NCBI RefSeq assembly: GCF_028550595.1
Contig: NZ_JAQQGN010000002.1
Span: 124,001 to 188,000, forward strand
Direction of reading: 5' to 3'
Source of the DNA: Luteimonas sp. BLCC-B24
GTDB lineage: Bacteria > Pseudomonadota > Gammaproteobacteria > Xanthomonadales > Xanthomonadaceae
DNA length: 64,000 nucleotides
Part shown: piece after piece, positions 8,899-18,325 of the stretch
Layout: every line of letters begins with the position of its first letter
How positions within the stretch are numbered: position 1 is the stretch's first letter
Translations under genes and position numbers: made by a program
The notes under the pieces: model-generated
Seen by the model: only the letters and a program-made list of their open reading frames with translations
What the model was told of the DNA's origin: nothing
Database searches by the model: none

Positions 8899-8993
8899 AG
8901 TCGACAGAGGTCTGCGCAGGTCGCCGTAAAAGCGCTGCGAAAGATTCGTGGCTGCGTTCTTTGCCGATGGTGGATTGCGTGAGCCGTACTGGA

Positions 8994-9449
8994 ATGGTTC
9001 GAGGGCGCGTGCGCCTGGCGGTCGTTGTCGCTGTCTTGTCTTTGGCCGGGTGCGCAACGCCCGCTGCCCCGGATCCCCGCGGAAAGTGGTTGCCGGTCAA
9101 TCGCATGGCCGATGCGCCACAGGCCATTCCGCTCAACCACGTCTACGTCTTCCAGGCCAATCCCGTGGACGGCACCTTGAAGTCGATGTTGACACGCTGG
9201 GCGCGTGATCAGCGGATGACGCTGTCGTATCTGCACCCGAACGACTACACACTGTATGGGCCCGTTGGCAGCATCCGCACACCGAGCCTCGTGGAGGCCG
9301 CCACGGCCTTGACGAATGCCTATGAAACGCAAAACCTCGCGGTCGTCGTGGATCGTTCCACGATCGTGGTAAGCCTCACCACGAGGCGCGACGATTCTGT
9401 CTCGCTACCGCGGGGTGTCGAGACGTCTTCCGCTGGCGCCGGTCAGTAA
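8994..9449 (+). CDS. virB7: VirB7 outer-membrane lipoprotein with N0-like domain
   Basis: A lipoprotein of about 151 aa with lipobox LAGC. After a short linker the C-terminal two thirds (FQANPVDGTLKSMLTRWA ... NLAVVVDRSTIVVSL) look like an N0/STN domain as found in secretins and in the unusually large VirB7 of Xanthomonas. Conjugative VirB7 proteins are usually about 50 aa, so this length is a marker of the X-T4SS type. The start is uncertain: ATG at 8994 gives a compact signal peptide, while codons up to 33 bases upstream are possible. It is the first gene of the virB operon. Confidence 0.88.
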   Translation: MVRGRVRLAVVVAVLSLAGCATPAAPDPRGKWLPVNRMADAPQAIPLNHVYVFQANPVDGTLKSMLTRWARDQRMTLSYLHPNDYTLYGPVGSIRTPSLVEAATALTNAYETQNLAVVVDRSTIVVSLTTRRDDSVSLPRGVETSSAGAGQ

Positions 9450-9461
9450 GGGGCGCCGCGG

Positions 9462-10364
9462 ATGTTTGGCAGGAAACACACGGACACCCCGGCGGTCGAA
9501 CGCGCGGTCGCGCAGGGCGTGAGCTTTGAACTGACGCTTGCAGAGCGCGCTAGACGGAGCGAAAAGCGGGCCTGGCTCGTAGCCTGGAGTGCCGTGCTCA
9601 TGTCGCTCATCCTTGCGGGTGGCTACTTGCTGTTTCTCCCCCTCAAAGAGAAAGTTCCGTATCTCGTGATGGCAGATCCCTATACGGGGACGGCATCGGT
9701 CGCCAGATTGGTCGGCGACTTCGAGAACCGGGACGTGACGGCGAGCGAAGCCATCAACAAGAGCAACGTCGCGACCTTCATTCTCGCGCGCGAGTCCTAC
9801 GACTCGGGGCTGATCGGTCAACGCAACTGGCGCACGACTCTTTCGATGGCGGGCCCCGGGGTAGCGCCGGCCTATGTGTCGCTTCACTCCGAAGGAAATC
9901 CCGAGCGTCCATTTCGCGTGTACGGCCCGACCAAGGCGCTGCATGTCCGCATCCTCAGCATTGTGTTGATCGGCGGCGGCGAGGGGCGTCGGCCCACCGG
10001 TGCGACCGTCCGGTTCCAGCGCAACGTCTACGACAAAGGGCGCGGTCGCTCGGATCCGCTGGACAACAAGATCGCCACGATGGAGTTCACCTACAACCAG
10101 GAGCTGAGGCTCAGCGACGAGGACCGGCTGCTCAATCCGCTTGGATTTCGGGTTACGAACTACCGCGTCGACAACGATTTTGCCCCGGCAGCCGCTTCGC
10201 CGGGCGTCGCTGACATCGCGTCAGCGATGCAGTCACAGCCGCTCGAGACGCCCGTGGACCCCGGCGCGGCATTCATGGGGCAACAGGTTGTACCCGAAAC
10301 ATCACTGCCGGCGATGCCTGCCGAGCAAATGGAAGGCGCAGGCGCGCATGGGGAGATGGAGTGA
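9462..10364 (+). CDS. virB8: Inner-membrane T4SS protein VirB8
   Basis: A 300-aa bitopic protein of the inner-membrane complex. A short cytoplasmic N-terminus leads into one membrane helix (WLVAWSAVLMSLILAGGYLLFLP) and a periplasmic NTF2-like domain with family features: VPYLVMADPYTGTASVARL, RDVTASEAINKSNVATFILARESYD and FEYNQE-like MEFTYNQELRLSDEDRLLNPLGFRVTNYRVD. The about 60-residue Pro/Ala-rich tail is longer than in Agrobacterium VirB8. Its stop overlaps the next start (TGATG). Confidence 0.93.
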   Translation: MFGRKHTDTPAVERAVAQGVSFELTLAERARRSEKRAWLVAWSAVLMSLILAGGYLLFLPLKEKVPYLVMADPYTGTASVARLVGDFENRDVTASEAINKSNVATFILARESYDSGLIGQRNWRTTLSMAGPGVAPAYVSLHSEGNPERPFRVYGPTKALHVRILSIVLIGGGEGRRPTGATVRFQRNVYDKGRGRSDPLDNKIATMEFTYNQELRLSDEDRLLNPLGFRVTNYRVDNDFAPAAASPGVADIASAMQSQPLETPVDPGAAFMGQQVVPETSLPAMPAEQMEGAGAHGEME

Positions 10365-11134
10365 TGGGGCGTGTGATCCACCTATGTTTGAAGCTGGGAT
10401 TCGCCGCGTGGATCGTGGTCCTGGCCGCACCCGGCAACGCGCAGGTGGTGGAGGAGTATGCATACGAGGCCGACAAGGTCTATCAAGTGCGTACCGGCCT
10501 CGGCATCACAACGCAGATCGAGCTCAGTCCTCACGAAGAGATTCTCGATTACAGCTCGGGTTTCAGTGGTGGCTGGGATATCAGCCGTCGCGACAACGTG
10601 TTTTACCTCAAGCCGAAGAACGTCGATGTCGATACGAATCTTCTGATCCGCACCGCAGCGCACTCCTACATCTTCGAGCTCAAGGTCGTGGCGACCAACT
10701 GGCGCGCGCTTGAGCAGGCGAAGGCGTCCGGCGTGCAGTACAAAGTGCGCTTTGTCTACCCGGCCGATACGGAATTCGCAGCTGAAGGGACGTCGGAAGC
10801 GGAATCGGTGGCCGAGCTGAGCACGGCCATCGAGCCTACGCGGGACTATTACTTCGCGTACGACTACTCGTATCACAAGCGCCAGCCGACCTGGCTTGTG
10901 CCCTCGACGGTCTATGACGACCGGCGCTTCACCTACATCCGCATGGGCGACCGCTCGCGTTTCCCGAGCGGGAATTTTCCGGCCGTCTTCGCGCGCGACA
11001 GCCAGAACGGAGAGGAATTCATCGTCAACTCGACGGTCGAGGGCGACACCATCGTCGTGCACGGCACGTACGCCTTCCTCGTCGTCCGCCATGGAAGCAA
11101 TGCAATCGGCCTGCGCAGGAGACCGGAACTGTGA
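10364..11134 (+). CDS. virB9: Outer-membrane core complex protein VirB9
   Basis: A 256-aa periplasmic protein with a signal peptide ending APGNAQ. It carries the VirB9 N-terminal domain (YQVRTGLGITTQIELSPHE) and the C-terminal beta domain that binds VirB7 (YDYSYHKRQPTWLVPSTVYDDRRFTYIRM, then FPSGNFPAVFARDSQNGEEF and TIVVHGTYAFLVVRHGSNAIGLRR). With VirB7 and VirB10 it builds the outer-membrane ring. ATG at 10364 overlaps the virB8 stop; a GTG one codon earlier is an equal choice. Confidence 0.94.
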   Translation: MGRVIHLCLKLGFAAWIVVLAAPGNAQVVEEYAYEADKVYQVRTGLGITTQIELSPHEEILDYSSGFSGGWDISRRDNVFYLKPKNVDVDTNLLIRTAAHSYIFELKVVATNWRALEQAKASGVQYKVRFVYPADTEFAAEGTSEAESVAELSTAIEPTRDYYFAYDYSYHKRQPTWLVPSTVYDDRRFTYIRMGDRSRFPSGNFPAVFARDSQNGEEFIVNSTVEGDTIVVHGTYAFLVVRHGSNAIGLRRRPEL

Positions 11135-12342
11135 GCCAAATTCCGCCTCAAGAGCACGATGCTCACGACACTCCGCATCCCCAGGCACCCAACCCTTACG
11201 CGCGCCGTGAGTATCCGGACGAGGCCGCGCTGGATGGGGACACACCCTACCTGAGAGCGGACGATGTACAGCGCCTCAATCGAAAGGCACTCGTGTTCCT
11301 GGCTGCGATCGTGATGGCGTTGATCGCAATCGCCGCGTGGCTGATCTTCGGCGGCTCGCCGGATGACGAGGTCCGGCCGCGGCGCACTGCAGTCGAGCAG
11401 GTAGTGATCCCGGCAGCGCCGCGCGACCTCCCTGAGCTCCCTCCCGAGCGCTCGATGGCGCAGGCGCCGCCGCCCGTAGACGAGCTGCCGCCGCTTCCGG
11501 TAATCCAGGACACGCGGCCCGCCCAGGCACCGAGCATGCCGAGCATCGATTCGATTCGCAGCCAGATGCCATCTCTCCTGGAGCGGCGCATGGATGATGC
11601 GAACGGTGCCGGCCTCCCTGGCGGAGGGGCTCCTGAGGGTGCTCAGCAACACGGAATGAGTCCACAGGAGTACGCGGCCATGTTGACCGGGCCGGGGCAG
11701 CAGACTTCTGTCCGTTCGGGACCGGCAGAGGGCCCCACCAGTGCCCAGCCGCTGTACAGGCCCGACACACTGCTGCTCCGCGGCACCTATATCCGCTGTG
11801 TGCTCCAGTCGCGAATCGTGTCCGACTATCCGGGTTACACCTCGTGCATCGTCACGGAACCGGTTTATTCGGTGAATGGAAAACGTCTTCTTCTGCCGCG
11901 CGGCTCGAAGGTGCAGGGGAGTTACGGGCGCGACGAGCTTATCGGCGAGCGGGTCAACGTGGCCTGGGATCGCGTGACGACGCCAAATGGCCTGGACATC
12001 AACATGACGAGCCCGGGCGTGGACGTCCTGGGATCCGCGGGCCATCCCGGCCACTACACCGCGCACTGGGGTCAACGCATCACGTCGGCGGTGTTGATCA
12101 GCATTCTCAGTGACGCGTTCAAGTATGCCGCGGCAGAGAACGGACCGCCCACGACATCGGTCGTCAACGGCGCTCTTGTGCAGAACCCCTACGAAAGCTC
12201 AACGGCGCGGACGATGGAGCGATTGGCCAACATGGCGCTGGACCGGAACATGAGCCGACCGCCCACCGTCACCATCAACCAAGGCACCGTCGTCGCGATC
12301 TACGTGTCCCGCGACGTTGACTTCTCGTCCGTGATCCGGTGA
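11131..12342 (+). CDS. virB10: Core complex protein VirB10
   Basis: A 403-aa protein spanning both membranes. There is a cytoplasmic N-terminus, one inner-membrane helix (ALVFLAAIVMALIAIAAWLIFGG, about residues 50-73), a long Pro-rich periplasmic linker (LPELPPERSMAQAPPPVDEL), then the TrbI/VirB10 beta-barrel domain (LLLRGTYIRCVLQSRIVSDYPG, LLPRGSKVQGSYGRDELIGERVNVAWDR, NQGTVVAIYVSRDVDFSSV). The GTG start overlaps the virB9 stop by 4 bases. Length matches Xanthomonas VirB10. Confidence 0.95.
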   Translation: MSQIPPQEHDAHDTPHPQAPNPYARREYPDEAALDGDTPYLRADDVQRLNRKALVFLAAIVMALIAIAAWLIFGGSPDDEVRPRRTAVEQVVIPAAPRDLPELPPERSMAQAPPPVDELPPLPVIQDTRPAQAPSMPSIDSIRSQMPSLLERRMDDANGAGLPGGGAPEGAQQHGMSPQEYAAMLTGPGQQTSVRSGPAEGPTSAQPLYRPDTLLLRGTYIRCVLQSRIVSDYPGYTSCIVTEPVYSVNGKRLLLPRGSKVQGSYGRDELIGERVNVAWDRVTTPNGLDINMTSPGVDVLGSAGHPGHYTAHWGQRITSAVLISILSDAFKYAAAENGPPTTSVVNGALVQNPYESSTARTMERLANMALDRNMSRPPTVTINQGTVVAIYVSRDVDFSSVIR

Positions 12343-13391
12343 TCGACGCCAAGCAGATGAATGCCGAGACCGCTGTCCTCGCCCGGGTGTCCAACGAGTT
12401 CCTCGACTATCAGTACGAGATCCTCGGCATTGGCGAGCATATGCAGTCAGCGGAGGTCACCGAAATCTGCATCAATCGGCCTGGTGAGCTCTACTTGGAG
12501 ACACGCTCGGGCTGGAACCGCGTCGAAGTGCCGTCACTGACGTTTGAGCGCGCGCGCCAGTTCTGCACCGCAGTCGTCAACGAGAGCAACACCGGCCAGC
12601 GCATCACCGATGCTGACCCGATGGTGTCGCTGACGTTTCCAACAGGCCAGCGTGCGCAGTTCGTGATCCCGCCCGCCTGCGACGCGGGAAAGGTATCGAT
12701 CACGATCCGCCTGCCGGCGAGGTTCGGAAAAACGCTCGAAGAGTATGCGCGGGATGGATTTTTTGACGACGTCGTCGAGCAAGAGCACACCATCAGCGAC
12801 TATGACCAGGAGCTCCTGGAGCTTCGGCGTCAGCGCAACTATGCCGCGTTCTTCCAGAAGGCTGTTCAGTATCACAAGAACATCGTGGTCTCTGGCGCCA
12901 CCGGCAGCGGCAAAACGACGTTCATGAAGTCGCTCGTGAACCACATCTCTCAGCATGAGCGACTGGTCACGATCGAGGACGCTCGCGAGCTCTTCCTGAC
13001 CCAACCCAACGTCGTGCACTTGCTCTATTCCAAGGGTGGACAAAGTGCGAGCAACATTTCGGCGAAGACCTGCATGGAGGCCTGTCTGCGTATGAAGCCC
13101 GATCGCATCATCCTGGCGGAGCTCCGGGGCGACGAGTCGTTTTATTTCATTCGCAACTGTGCATCGGGCCACCCTGGCTCGATCACGAGCTGCCATGCCG
13201 GCAGCACGTCGCAGACCTGGGATCAGCTCGCGCTGATGGTCAAGGCGTCGGCAGAAGGCGCGGGGCTGGAGTTCGAGGTAATCAAGCGTCTCTTAAAGCT
13301 CACAATCGACATCGTGGTGCACATCAAGGCACACGCGGGGCGCCGCTTCATCACGGGGATCGATTTCGATCCCACGCGGGGGCTCGCATGA
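12339..13391 (+). CDS. virB11: T4SS hexameric ATPase VirB11
   Basis: A 350-aa cytoplasmic traffic ATPase. The N-terminal domain contains TEICINRPGELYLETRSGW. Walker A GATGSGKT is at residues 186-193, the Asp box is VTIEDARELFL, Walker B-like is RIILAELRGDESFYFIRN and the His box is GHPGSITSCHAGS. The GTG start overlaps the virB10 stop by 4 bases. It switches the machine between pilus assembly and substrate transfer together with VirB4 and VirD4. Confidence 0.95.
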   Translation: MIDAKQMNAETAVLARVSNEFLDYQYEILGIGEHMQSAEVTEICINRPGELYLETRSGWNRVEVPSLTFERARQFCTAVVNESNTGQRITDADPMVSLTFPTGQRAQFVIPPACDAGKVSITIRLPARFGKTLEEYARDGFFDDVVEQEHTISDYDQELLELRRQRNYAAFFQKAVQYHKNIVVSGATGSGKTTFMKSLVNHISQHERLVTIEDARELFLTQPNVVHLLYSKGGQSASNISAKTCMEACLRMKPDRIILAELRGDESFYFIRNCASGHPGSITSCHAGSTSQTWDQLALMVKASAEGAGLEFEVIKRLLKLTIDIVVHIKAHAGRRFITGIDFDPTRGLA

Positions 13392-13467
13392 GCGCCTGGC
13401 ACTGCAGTGCGTCTGGCGTTTCTTGCACGGCGCTCGCGCTCCGCGGCCCTATGGGGGAGAGGTGGTA

Positions 13468-14307
13468 ATGCTGCCTGGGATCGAGATGATGGCCTGCGCG
13501 GATCTTGCGGTTCCGGCCGAGGTGATGCACCACGTCGCCAAAGTGGAGTCGTCGTTCAACCCGTTCGCGATCGGTGTTGTGGGCGGGCGCCTCGCGCGTC
13601 AACCGCGGAGCCTTGGGGAGGCGCTGTCGACTGCACGCATGCTCGAGCAGGAGGGCTACAACTTCTCGCTCGGTATCGCGCAGGTCAACCGCTACAACCT
13701 CGACAAGCAGGGACTCGACAGCTACGAGAAGGCGTTTGATATCTGCCCCAATGTGCAGGCCGGCTCGCGGATCCTCGCCGAGTGCTACGGGCGCTCCGGC
13801 CAGGACTGGGGAAGGGCGTTTAGTTGCTACTACTCCGGCAACTTCACCACGGGCTTTCGTCATGGCTACGTCCAGAAGGTCGTGGCGTCTTGGCAGGGCG
13901 CGGTCGCGAGTGGGGCGCAGGCGGCTGCAATTCCTGTGATCCGGTCTCAGCCCACGGCGCCGCGCCCGGCGCGCGCCGCAGCCGTGAGCGCCGTGGAGAG
14001 CTTGATCGCACGACGCGTCGCCGAAGCTGCTGCATCGAGCCGTGGCGGAGATGCGATCCAGAACGCGCCTGGCCTGCAGCCCGCGCCTCCGGGCGCGGTC
14101 ACCGCCGCTGCCACCGCGGCCGTGCGGCGCGACGGCGCGGCTGCGGGCGCTTCACCAACGAACGATGACGGCCCGGTGGTCGTGCAGCTGGTAGGAGCGC
14201 CTCGGCCCCCGCCGGCCCCACAGGGTGTCCAGGCCCCGTCGCCGCCTTCTCAAACTGTGGGCGCGTCGCAGAGCGCCCCACCACGAGACTCGGCATTCGT
14301 CTTCTGA
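13468..14307 (+). CDS. virB1: Lytic transglycosylase VirB1
   Basis: A 279-aa protein. The N-terminal about 150 residues are a lysozyme-like transglycosylase: HHVAKVESSFNPFAIGVVG with catalytic Glu27, EGYNFSLGIAQVNRYN and AGSRILAECYGRSGQDWGRAFSCYYSGNF. It opens the peptidoglycan so the channel can assemble. The C-terminal half is Ala/Pro-rich and probably disordered. The start is the ATG behind a GGGGGAGAGG ribosome site; an upstream in-frame start exists but lacks a site. No clear signal peptide is visible, as is common in VirB1. Confidence 0.88.
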   Translation: MLPGIEMMACADLAVPAEVMHHVAKVESSFNPFAIGVVGGRLARQPRSLGEALSTARMLEQEGYNFSLGIAQVNRYNLDKQGLDSYEKAFDICPNVQAGSRILAECYGRSGQDWGRAFSCYYSGNFTTGFRHGYVQKVVASWQGAVASGAQAAAIPVIRSQPTAPRPARAAAVSAVESLIARRVAEAAASSRGGDAIQNAPGLQPAPPGAVTAAATAAVRRDGAAAGASPTNDDGPVVVQLVGAPRPPPAPQGVQAPSPPSQTVGASQSAPPRDSAFVF

Positions 14308-14383
14308 TTCACGCTTTATCTGGCCAACGGAACTGGCCGCGCATCACCCAATACATCTCAACTCAACCAGAAAGGGTCACCTC

Positions 14384-14755
14384 ATGAAGAACGCAACCTC
14401 CGGCAGCCACGCGCAGCGCAGCCGCGCTTTCGCAATTGCAGTCTGCGCTTCGCTCGCGACGATGCCGATGATCGCGATGGCCCAGGACGTCACTGGCGCG
14501 AGTAATACGGTCACCACCTTCTTCACCAACGTTACGGCGCTCCTCAACATCGCGTCGATCGCGATCGTGACCATCGCTGTGATCTTTGCGGGCTATCAGA
14601 TTGCGTTCAATCACAAGCGGATCGGCGACGTCGCGCCCGTTCTGATCGGTGGATTCCTGATCGGTGCCGCGGCGCAGATTGCACGCATGTTGCTGCCCGC
14701 TGACGTGATGGCGGCAGGCATCGTCGTCGTCGACAACCTGATGCGTTATGCATAA
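14384..14755 (+). CDS. virB2: Major pilin VirB2
   Basis: A 123-aa pre-pilin. The long signal peptide ends around PMIAMAQ-DVTG, followed by two membrane helices (LLNIASIAIVTIAVIFAGYQ and VLIGGFLIGAAAQIARMLLP) separated by a short basic loop (AFNHKRIGD). Size and topology fit VirB2. The start ATG has an AAAGGG site 8 bases upstream; the longer open frame overlapping virB1 is not coding-like. It overlaps virB3 by 8 bases. Confidence 0.9.
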   Translation: MKNATSGSHAQRSRAFAIAVCASLATMPMIAMAQDVTGASNTVTTFFTNVTALLNIASIAIVTIAVIFAGYQIAFNHKRIGDVAPVLIGGFLIGAAAQIARMLLPADVMAAGIVVVDNLMRYA

Positions 14756-15062
14756 AAACGCGCTCTTTCGCGGTTGCACGCGCCCGGCGATGTTCCTTGG
14801 GGTGCCGTACATGCCCTTTGCGATCGCTGCCGGCGCGTGCCTGCTGCTCACGTTCTACATCGACATGTTCTTCCTACTTCTTCTGCCGATCGTTGTGATG
14901 ATCATGCGGCAAATGGCCAAGCGCGACGAAATGGTCTTTCGTCTGATCGGCCTACGATGGCAGTTCCGGGCCAAGGTCAGAAACATCAAGCATCACAACG
15001 GCATGTGGGTATTCACGCCGAACAGCTACCGCAAGACGTTCATGTCGCCCACAAGGGAGTAG
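14748..15062 (+). CDS. virB3: Inner-membrane T4SS protein VirB3
   Basis: A 104-aa protein with two membrane segments (PYMPFAIAAGACLLLTFYID and FLLLLPIVVMIMRQM) near the N-terminus and a basic tail. The opening LFRGCTRPAMFLGVPYMPF is the family signature. It overlaps the virB2 end and is followed 5 bases later by virB4, with which VirB3 forms the inner-membrane complex. Confidence 0.92.
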   Translation: MHKNALFRGCTRPAMFLGVPYMPFAIAAGACLLLTFYIDMFFLLLLPIVVMIMRQMAKRDEMVFRLIGLRWQFRAKVRNIKHHNGMWVFTPNSYRKTFMSPTRE

Positions 15063-15066
15063 CACC

Positions 15067-17535
15067 ATGCCTGCGCCTGACACTTCCATCTCCGAGTTCA
15101 TCCCGATCTCAGCGCACGTGAGCCCGCATGTTGTCAAAACGACAGGCGGAGACTTCCTGATCACGTGGCGGCTCGACGGTCTGCCGTTCGTGGGGCGAGA
15201 AGAGTGGGAGCTCGAGCACAGGCATAACACCTTCAATCGAATGCTCCAGACGCTTCGGGCGCCCGACTTCGTCAACGTCGCATTCTGGGTGCACGACATC
15301 CGGCGTCGCGGCCGAATTGAGGTGGAAAGCCAGTTCGATCAGGCGTTCAATCAGCGATTGTCTGATGAGTACTTCGAGCGCTTATCGTCGCAGAAGATCA
15401 TGCAGAACGAGCTCTACCTGACGATGATCTACCGGCCGATCGTGACCGGTAAGAAATTTGTCGAAAAGTCAGCAGACGTGGTACGCCTTGCCGCGGAACA
15501 AGAGCAAATGGTGGGCAAGACCATCGAGCTCGCCGGCAACGTGGAGGCTGTCCTGAAAGACTACGCGCCCGTGCGCCTGGGTCTGTATGAGGCCGACAAC
15601 GGCGTTGTGTTCTCCGAGACGCTCGGCTTTTTCGGCTATCTCATCAACCGGATCGAGGAGCCTGTCCCGGTGCTCCGCGCGCCGGTCTATGAATATCTGC
15701 CGGTGTCGCGCCATATGTTCTCCGCGAAGTCCGGCGACTTCGTGGTCAGTGCGCCCGGCGGGACGAACCACTTTGGTGCAATCCTCAACATCAAGGAATT
15801 CACGGACGCGACGTATCCGGGAATTCTGAACAACCTCAAGTATCTGGACTTCGAATACGTCATCACGCATTCGTTCAGTCCGATGGGGCGGCAGGACGCC
15901 TTGAAGATTCTCGATCGCACCAAGGGAATGATGATCTCGTCCGGGGACAAGGCCGTCAGCCAAGTGATCGAGATGGATCATGCCATGGACCAAGTGGCCT
16001 CGGGCAACTTTGTCCTCGGTGAGTACCATTTCATGATGGCGCTCTATGCGGATGATCAGAAGCTGCTCTCCCAGAACATCGCCACCACTCGTGCCGAACT
16101 CTCGAACGCAGGCTTTGTATCCGTCAAGGAGGACCTCGCGGTCTGCTCGGCGTTCTATTCCCAGCTTCCCGGAAACTGGAGATTCCGCACGCGCCTCGCC
16201 AATGTCAGCTCCCTGAACTTCCTGGGGCTCTCGCCGCTCCACAACTTCGCGACCGGCAAGAAGGACAACAACCCGTGGGGCCAGTGCCTGACCGTGCTCC
16301 AGACCACGAATGGGCAGCCTTACTACTTCAATTTTCACGCAACGCACCCGGCTGAAAACTCATTGGGTGAGAAGGCGATCGGCAATACCATGGTGATCGG
16401 CAAGTCCGGCACCGGCAAAACCGCACTGATCAACTTTCTGCTCAGTCAGGTCCAGAAGTACGATCCTGCGCCAACCATCTTCTTCTTCGACAAGGATCGC
16501 GGCGCGGAGATCTTCGTGCGCGCGTGCGGCGGCAACTATCTTGCGCTCGATAACGGGCAGCCCACCGGCTTCAATCCGTTTCAGTGCGAACACACAGATG
16601 CCAATGTGCAATTTCTCGGAAACCTCATCAAGGTCCTCGCGGGTAAGGCAAGCTACACGGCACGCGAAGATGAGGACATCTTCCGCGCCGTGGAGAGCAT
16701 GCTCGACATGCCCAAGCACCTGCGGTCGATGACGAACTTCCAGAAGAGCCTGCCGAACATGGGCGACGACGGTCTCTTCGCGCGTCTCCGCAAATGGACC
16801 GCCGGCAATACACTTGGCTGGGTGTTTGACAACCCGGTCGACATCATCGACCTGGACCGCGCGAACATCATCGGGTTTGACTACACCGACGTCATCGACA
16901 ACGCCGAAGTGCGCGTGCCGGTGATCAACTACCTCTTGCACCGCCTGGAAGACCTGATCGATGGGCGCCCGCTCATCTACGTGATGGATGAGTTCTGGAA
17001 GATCCTCGACGGCGGCGGAGCGCTCAAAGACTTCGCGAAGAACAAGCAGAAGACGATCCGTAAACAAAACGGCCTCGGGATCTTTGCAACGCAGAGTCCG
17101 GAGGACGCGCTCGCGAGCGACATCTCGGCCGCACTGATCGAGCAGACCGCGACGCTCATCCTGCTCCCGAACCCGAATGCCTCGCGCGCGGACTACATGG
17201 AGGGCTTGAAGCTCACGGAAGCGGAGTTCGAGGTCGTGGCGAATCTCGACGAGCGCTCACGCTCGTTCCTGGTCAAGCAGGGGCACGGATCGACCGTGTG
17301 CCAGCTCAACCTCCGCGGTATGGACGACGCGCTTGCCGTGATCTCGGTAAGTACAGACAACATCGAAGTGATGGACCGGATCGTTTGGGAAGCCTCCGGG
17401 CGACTTGGTGTGGATCGCTCGGAGCTCACGCCCGAGCAATGGCTGGACGCGTTCTATGAGCACCGGAAGGGGTCGGGGCGCGCGGCCAGGGGGCAGGCGG
17501 ACCGCGGCGGCGCTCGGCGCGCTGCTGCTGGCTGA
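15067..17535 (+). CDS. virB4: T4SS ATPase VirB4
   Basis: An 822-aa ATPase, the largest subunit of the machine. The N-terminal CagE/TrbE/VirB4 domain includes FLITWRLDGLPFVGREEWELE and LGEYHFMMALYADDQ. The C-terminal ATPase has Walker A GKSGTGKT at residues 445-452, Walker B PLIYVMDEFWKIL and the motif KNKQKTIRKQNGLGIFATQSPEDAL. The ATG is preceded by GGAG within the end of virB3. Length is normal. Confidence 0.96.
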   Translation: MPAPDTSISEFIPISAHVSPHVVKTTGGDFLITWRLDGLPFVGREEWELEHRHNTFNRMLQTLRAPDFVNVAFWVHDIRRRGRIEVESQFDQAFNQRLSDEYFERLSSQKIMQNELYLTMIYRPIVTGKKFVEKSADVVRLAAEQEQMVGKTIELAGNVEAVLKDYAPVRLGLYEADNGVVFSETLGFFGYLINRIEEPVPVLRAPVYEYLPVSRHMFSAKSGDFVVSAPGGTNHFGAILNIKEFTDATYPGILNNLKYLDFEYVITHSFSPMGRQDALKILDRTKGMMISSGDKAVSQVIEMDHAMDQVASGNFVLGEYHFMMALYADDQKLLSQNIATTRAELSNAGFVSVKEDLAVCSAFYSQLPGNWRFRTRLANVSSLNFLGLSPLHNFATGKKDNNPWGQCLTVLQTTNGQPYYFNFHATHPAENSLGEKAIGNTMVIGKSGTGKTALINFLLSQVQKYDPAPTIFFFDKDRGAEIFVRACGGNYLALDNGQPTGFNPFQCEHTDANVQFLGNLIKVLAGKASYTAREDEDIFRAVESMLDMPKHLRSMTNFQKSLPNMGDDGLFARLRKWTAGNTLGWVFDNPVDIIDLDRANIIGFDYTDVIDNAEVRVPVINYLLHRLEDLIDGRPLIYVMDEFWKILDGGGALKDFAKNKQKTIRKQNGLGIFATQSPEDALASDISAALIEQTATLILLPNPNASRADYMEGLKLTEAEFEVVANLDERSRSFLVKQGHGSTVCQLNLRGMDDALAVISVSTDNIEVMDRIVWEASGRLGVDRSELTPEQWLDAFYEHRKGSGRAARGQADRGGARRAAAG

Positions 17536-17585
17536 TGCCGCGCCCGAACGCAGGCCTACAGGACTAAGACATCGGAGACCGACAC

Positions 17586-18311
17586 ATGGCATCGAATACA
17601 CGACGCGGCCCAGGTTTTGCCGCCGCATGGACCAAGACGTTCGGCACGGCGCCTGATCTACCCAAGGCAAACGGCGGTTTGGCCATTGCGCTGGCGGTCG
17701 TTGCCCTACTCGGAACCGGAGCGGCAGCGGCGGCTTGGCAGGTGAACGACCGTGTGACGCAAGAGCGCATTGGTAACAATGGGACGGTGACGGGGCAGCT
17801 CAACGACCTCAAGACCGACCTCAACCGAAAACTTCAGATCGCTCCGAGAAGTGGTTCGACACCGGAGATGGTGGCCGCGCCGACAGGGGACGAAGCGCTC
17901 AACGAGACGCAGCCAAGCACGACATCGGTCGGAATCGATAAGCTGTGCACTGCAAGTACAAGCACGCCGCTGGGTCAGCAGCAGCGGCAGCTCTGCCGCG
18001 ATCTCGCGAACACCGAGCTGGCCCAGTATCGGTTCTCGATGCGCATGTTCGAGCGCGCCAGTGAGAACTACGAGCGGTTGAAACAGCTGGATGATCACCG
18101 CCGCAGCCTCTCCGCCAACGACTATGCGAACGTCCAATACAACACGAACGAGATCTTGGCGCTCACTGCGCTGATGGACAACGATCGGGATCGCTACAAC
18201 ACCTACATGGCGGCTTACGATGCTCGCATCGCTCACATTAGGAATTCCCAGGCCGCGCTGACCCGTAATGCTCTGAAGGGCGGCGGCGGCCTGAGTCTGC
18301 CTTCGTTCTAA
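17586..18311 (+). CDS. virB5: VirB5-like minor pilus component
   Basis: A 241-aa protein assigned mainly by position between virB4 and virB6, as in the Xanthomonas locus. An N-terminal cytoplasmic piece leads into one hydrophobic helix (GGLAIALAVVALLGTGAAAAAW), followed by a periplasmic, largely helical domain (ELAQYRFSMRMFERASENYERLKQLDD ... NEILALTALMDNDRDRY) with two cysteines. It looks anchored rather than cleaved, unlike classical VirB5. Sequence identity alone would not prove the name. Confidence 0.65.
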   Translation: MASNTRRGPGFAAAWTKTFGTAPDLPKANGGLAIALAVVALLGTGAAAAAWQVNDRVTQERIGNNGTVTGQLNDLKTDLNRKLQIAPRSGSTPEMVAAPTGDEALNETQPSTTSVGIDKLCTASTSTPLGQQQRQLCRDLANTELAQYRFSMRMFERASENYERLKQLDDHRRSLSANDYANVQYNTNEILALTALMDNDRDRYNTYMAAYDARIAHIRNSQAALTRNALKGGGGLSLPSF

Positions 18312-18325
18312 GAGGCGCCGCCCCT

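Larger units (their letters stand above)
8406..8993 (+). promoter_or_regulatory. Divergent control region between the virD4 and virB operons
   Basis: No convincing gene lies in these about 590 bp; the frames that cross it have no protein-like character. The sequence is visibly more AT-rich than the rest of the window, which fits promoters in a foreign island. It must contain the start signals for the leftward virD4 operon and the rightward virB7-B6 operon. A candidate promoter and a cluster of GTGAAC-type motifs are listed separately. Confidence 0.7.
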
